Shown here: piece after piece, positions 6,571-8,147 of the stretch | How the letters are laid out: every line of letters begins with the position of its first letter | Position numbering within the stretch: the stretch's first letter is position 1 | Source of the DNA: Stutzerimonas stutzeri | Lineage (GTDB): Bacteria > Pseudomonadota > Gammaproteobacteria > Pseudomonadales > Pseudomonadaceae | Length of the DNA: 8,147 nt | Direction of reading: 5' to 3' | Assembly (NCBI GenBank): GCA_002345575.1 | Contig: DDVX01000014.1 | Span: 1 to 8,147 of the forward strand | The notes under the pieces: model-generated | Told to the model about the DNA's origin: nothing | Seen by the model: the letters and a program-made list of their open reading frames with translations, nothing else | Databases searched by the model: none | Translations under genes and position numbers: made by a program

Positions 6571-7296
6571 TCAGAAAGTCTTCTTCAGAGTTTCCTTAAC
6601 TTCATTCGGCGATGGCTGAGCGCTTTGTTGTGCATGAGGATACTGCGATTGGTGCTCCAGTACCGTCTTGTAGTAGATGGCGTACAGTATAAGAGAAGAT
6701 ACCAACGAGCTTCCGATTAGGTTCAGCGTCCACCCGATCCATATGGTGGGATTGAGCGAAAACCACTTCTTCAGTCGCGCCCGCCGCGTGATGGGAAGCG
6801 TCGATATTTCACTGCCACGCTTAATTGGGGTCTGGGTGTGCGTCGACTCTGTGGAGAAAAAAATCACAGAGCCCAGCTTTTCGCCTTTGTTTAGGTAGAC
6901 ATTCTTGTTGGTGGTGTTGAATATCCTGAGCTTGAGCTTGCCATCAAATGCAGGTTCGACCTTCGCCGAAGCAACCAGCACTCCGCGTGAAAGAAAAAGA
7001 CTACCCGTCGGCAGGACGATCCCGTATCGATTGTGCGGCACCTTGATTTCTTCAGCGGCCTCCACCACCACAGAGTCGTGACCCTTGATCGTCATGCCAT
7101 CGACAATGCGCCACAGGCTTTTGTCGCTGCCCGAATAGTTATCACTCCATCCTTCACCCACAGACAGTTCGAGGGAAAACTCTTCGATTCTCTCTTCCCG
7201 CGCATTAGTGAAGATAAGGCTGTTGCTGGAGTACGATGCCGCGTCAAAATCCGTGTGGGATTCCGTTGTACGCCCTTTGATCTGTAACACACTCAT
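6571..7296 (-). CDS. Membrane-anchored dCTP deaminase/dUTPase-fold protein B, C-terminus altered by the IS
   Basis: Starts at ATG 7296, not at the upstream in-frame ATG at 7344: AAGGA (7305-7309) lies 8 bases ahead and the start overlaps the stop of gene A as TGATG. The product is 241 aa. Residues about 35-148 are a divergent dCTP deaminase-like domain: EEFSLELSVG (38-47), then LPTGSLFLSRGVL (95-107) in place of the RSSxxR loop, then VEPAFDGKLKLRIFN (113-127), nearly the same block as in protein C. Arg124 stands where the catalytic Glu should be, so no deaminase activity is expected. A basic stretch RRARLKKWF (171-179) is followed by one hydrophobic helix (about 184-209); by the positive-inside rule the domain is cytoplasmic and a Gln/Pro-rich tail is outside. 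The final seven residues (ETLKKTF) come from the IS end; the original ending was PK. I know of no named family with this architecture. Confidence 0.78.
   Translation of the reverse strand: MSVLQIKGRTTESHTDFDAASYSSNSLIFTNAREERIEEFSLELSVGEGWSDNYSGSDKSLWRIVDGMTIKGHDSVVVEAAEEIKVPHNRYGIVLPTGSLFLSRGVLVASAKVEPAFDGKLKLRIFNTTNKNVYLNKGEKLGSVIFFSTESTHTQTPIKRGSEISTLPITRRARLKKWFSLNPTIWIGWTLNLIGSSLVSSLILYAIYYKTVLEHQSQYPHAQQSAQPSPNEVKETLKKTF
6578..6595 (-). repeat. IS right terminal inverted repeat (transposase-proximal)
   Basis: On the minus strand it reads GGAAACTCTGAAGAAGAC. It is read in frame as the new 3' end of gene B (codons ETLKKT), with the stop TGA at 6573-6571 just inside the element. The same 18 bases recur exactly at 8130-8147. 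Confidence 0.88.
6596..6599. repeat. Target-site duplication TTAA, right copy
   Basis: This is the partner of the TTAA at 5400-5403. Deleting one copy with the IS restores an in-frame end of gene B and the ATGA overlap with gene C. Confidence 0.85.
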
Positions 7297-7829
7297 CAGA
7301 TTTGTCCTTCGTCCTTGGGCTGCGAGACGCGGCCGCCCTGCCACTGTCCTTTATACCGGCCGATATCCCCGGATACCGCCTGAAAGATGACGTGCGCAAA
7401 GCGTGCACCAATCTGAATTTCGAACGCCTCGCTGTGATGGTTGGTGAGCGCGAACGTCATCGGACCTACATACCCTGGAGGCAGCACACTGGAACTGAAC
7501 GTTATCCCGCTTCTGAACAGCGTGCTTCTCGGAAAAAAAAGCGCAGCCAAATCTTCCGGAAGATCGAATTCTTCCATAGTGCTCGCCAGATAAGTCTTGC
7601 CCGGTTCCATGACTAAGCAGTTCTCTGGGTTTGCGAGCATGACCTCGCTGACAGGGGTGCGTCGCGTAGATTCTCGCAAGCTTCCACCGCCTACGGTCAG
7701 GCGAGAGAGACCTGCAAGTCTGAGGTCAAACCCAACGCCCTCCGGGGTTGTCAATTCACGGTGGGCAAGATGCTTGATTAGTTTTCCCTCCCGGACCAGT
7801 TTCAGGAGCGAGTGCGGTGAGTAAATCAT
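7296..7829 (-). CDS. dCTP deaminase-like protein A, lacking the catalytic acids
   Basis: A 177-aa soluble protein and the most Dcd-like of the three. The N-terminus (LLKLVREGKL) matches the first helix of Dcd. GVGFDLRL (31-38) matches the VDxRL strand. PRSTLFRSGI (100-109) preserves the Arg101, Ser102 and Arg106 that bind nucleotide and phosphate in Dcd. The next block, VLPPGYVGPMTFALTN (115-130), is clearly the IDPGWQG...LEFYN motif, but the Asp is Pro117 and the catalytic Glu is Ala127. The lid region YKGQWQGG (159-166) is Dcd-like. Length is close to the usual 170-195 aa. The pattern suggests nucleotide binding without deamination. GAGG eight bases before ATG 7829 gives a good ribosome-binding site. 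It is the first gene of the operon, with B starting on the last base of its stop codon. Confidence 0.82.
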   Translation of the reverse strand: MIYSPHSLLKLVREGKLIKHLAHRELTTPEGVGFDLRLAGLSRLTVGGGSLRESTRRTPVSEVMLANPENCLVMEPGKTYLASTMEEFDLPEDLAALFFPRSTLFRSGITFSSSVLPPGYVGPMTFALTNHHSEAFEIQIGARFAHVIFQAVSGDIGRYKGQWQGGRVSQPKDEGQI

Positions 7830-8125
7830 CTGTTTTGCCTCGGCAAGGGCTCAGCTTCTAGTACTGAGAATCGCCTACGTTTGCAGGCAAAAAGTCGGAT
7901 GCAGTCGTTGAGGCCGCATTTTGCGTGTCCTACAGGCGCAGTAGCAAGGACAAAGCCGCTCGACATGCTTAGCGTAGAAAACTTGAACTTGACCGACGGA
8001 TCCATCGGCGTAGCAAGCCTTCACCGCCACTCTGATCGGTCCCGCGTCCGGCAAGAGTCGATCACCTAAATACAGCCCACGCCTGTACCAAATTATTCAA
8101 CATGGCTCGCCGTCAGGGTGAAATT
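7830..8125. other. Upstream region of the dCTP deaminase-like operon, no gene seen
   Basis: About 300 bases between gene A and the second IS end. The GAGG ribosome-binding site of gene A is at 7838-7841 (minus strand). An imperfect 16-bp palindrome, CCGACGGATCCATCGG (7993-8008, one mismatched pair), could be an operator. No convincing -35/-10 pair is visible; TTGAAT near 8095-8100 (minus strand) has no well-spaced -10. A 62-codon frame on the plus strand (7881-8069) has no family features and I do not call it. Confidence 0.4.
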
Positions 8126-8147
8126 CTAGGGAAACTCTGAAGAAGAC
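8126..8147 (+). mobile_element. Terminus of a second copy of the same IS, cut by the window end
   Basis: The last 18 bases (8130-8147) are identical to the complement of the right IS end at 6578-6595, and CTAG (8126-8129), a YTAR target, sits directly outside. The second copy thus starts here with its transposase-proximal end and would carry its transposase on the plus strand, opposite to the first copy. Only the terminal repeat is visible. Confidence 0.8.

Larger units (their letters stand above)
5404..6595 (-). mobile_element. IS5-family insertion sequence, complete, 1192 bp
   Basis: The element is bounded by 18-bp imperfect inverted repeats: GGATGCTCTGAAGTAGCC on the left, and on the right GTCTTCTTCAGAGTTTCC, whose complement agrees with the left at 14 of 18 positions. 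TTAA direct repeats flank both ends. It holds one transposase gene on the minus strand, so the transposase-proximal end is the right one. It sits in the last codons of gene B, between B and C of the dCTP deaminase-like operon. Length, single ORF, repeats and YTAR target all fit the IS5 group. An exact copy of the right terminus at 8130-8147 shows that a second copy exists, so the IS has been active in this genome. I do not assign a specific IS name. Confidence 0.9.

Noticed and set aside
5706..6599. Long 297-codon frame on the plus strand
   Set aside because: It is antisense to the transposase gene, which has an intact DDE motif, and shows no family features of its own.
7297..7344. Sixteen-residue N-terminal extension of gene B (start at 7344)
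   Set aside because: It lies inside gene A, has no ribosome-binding site, and the ATG at 7296 has AAGGA at good spacing and the TGATG overlap.
7881..8069. 62-codon frame on the plus strand in the operon's upstream region
   Set aside because: No ribosome-binding site or family resemblance; probably chance.
6596..8129. Composite transposon carrying genes A and B between two IS copies
   Set aside because: Each copy has its own different YTAR site, TTAA repeats flank the first copy on both sides, and B is cut from C by the first copy, so two separate insertions explain the data better.
1..8147. CRISPR array, tRNA, rRNA or riboswitch
   Set aside because: Reading both strands gave no regularly spaced repeats, no tRNA-like cloverleaf and no recognisable riboswitch core.

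Overview
The window looks like a gammaproteobacterial accessory region, most probably from Pseudomonas. The basis is the look of the proteins (a CzcS/CusS-like sensor kinase, a CadR/PbrR-type regulator, a Pseudomonas-style IS5 element and the tail of an integrase type common in Pseudomonas) and the mosaic, rearranged layout. No ribosomal, tRNA or core metabolic gene is present, so the genus call is an inference.

Left third (1-3475): a metal-response module. It holds the C-terminal part of a heavy-metal sensor histidine kinase (+, cut by the window edge), then a MerR-family Cd/Pb-type regulator (-) divergent from a cation transporter with an N-terminal metal-binding domain (+). Their shared intergenic region carries a textbook MerR promoter: a perfect 19-bp dyad lying across an over-long -35/-10 spacer. 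A HAD-family phosphatase-like gene (-) converges on the transporter across a hairpin terminator.

Middle (3533-4850): a rearrangement scar. A TcmP-like gene (three-Cys-motif partner protein, -) has lost its 5' part, and it meets, head to head, the C-terminal remnant of a tyrosine recombinase (+). One deletion that removed the 5' ends of two divergent genes would explain both truncations.

Right half (4854-8147): the most interesting part. Three genes on the minus strand, called A (7296-7829), B (6571-7296) and C (4854-5393) here, each encode a divergent protein of the dCTP deaminase/dUTPase fold. A and B share one base (TGATG). B and C originally overlapped as ATGA; this reappears when a 1192-bp IS5-family element and one copy of its TTAA target duplication are removed in silico. 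A has lost both signature acidic positions of the family. B has Arg where the catalytic Glu should be and carries a C-terminal membrane helix. Only C keeps the Glu. The arrangement suggests a co-translated set, perhaps a mixed oligomer, in which B anchors the assembly to the inner membrane and at most one member is catalytic. This could be a nucleotide-sensing or nucleotide-depleting system, possibly for phage defence; that role is inference.

The IS insertion changes the last residues of B and separates C from its translational coupling. The last 18 bases of the window repeat the transposase-side terminus of the same IS exactly, in opposite orientation and next to CTAG. A second IS copy therefore begins about 300 bp upstream of gene A, and the window stops inside it.
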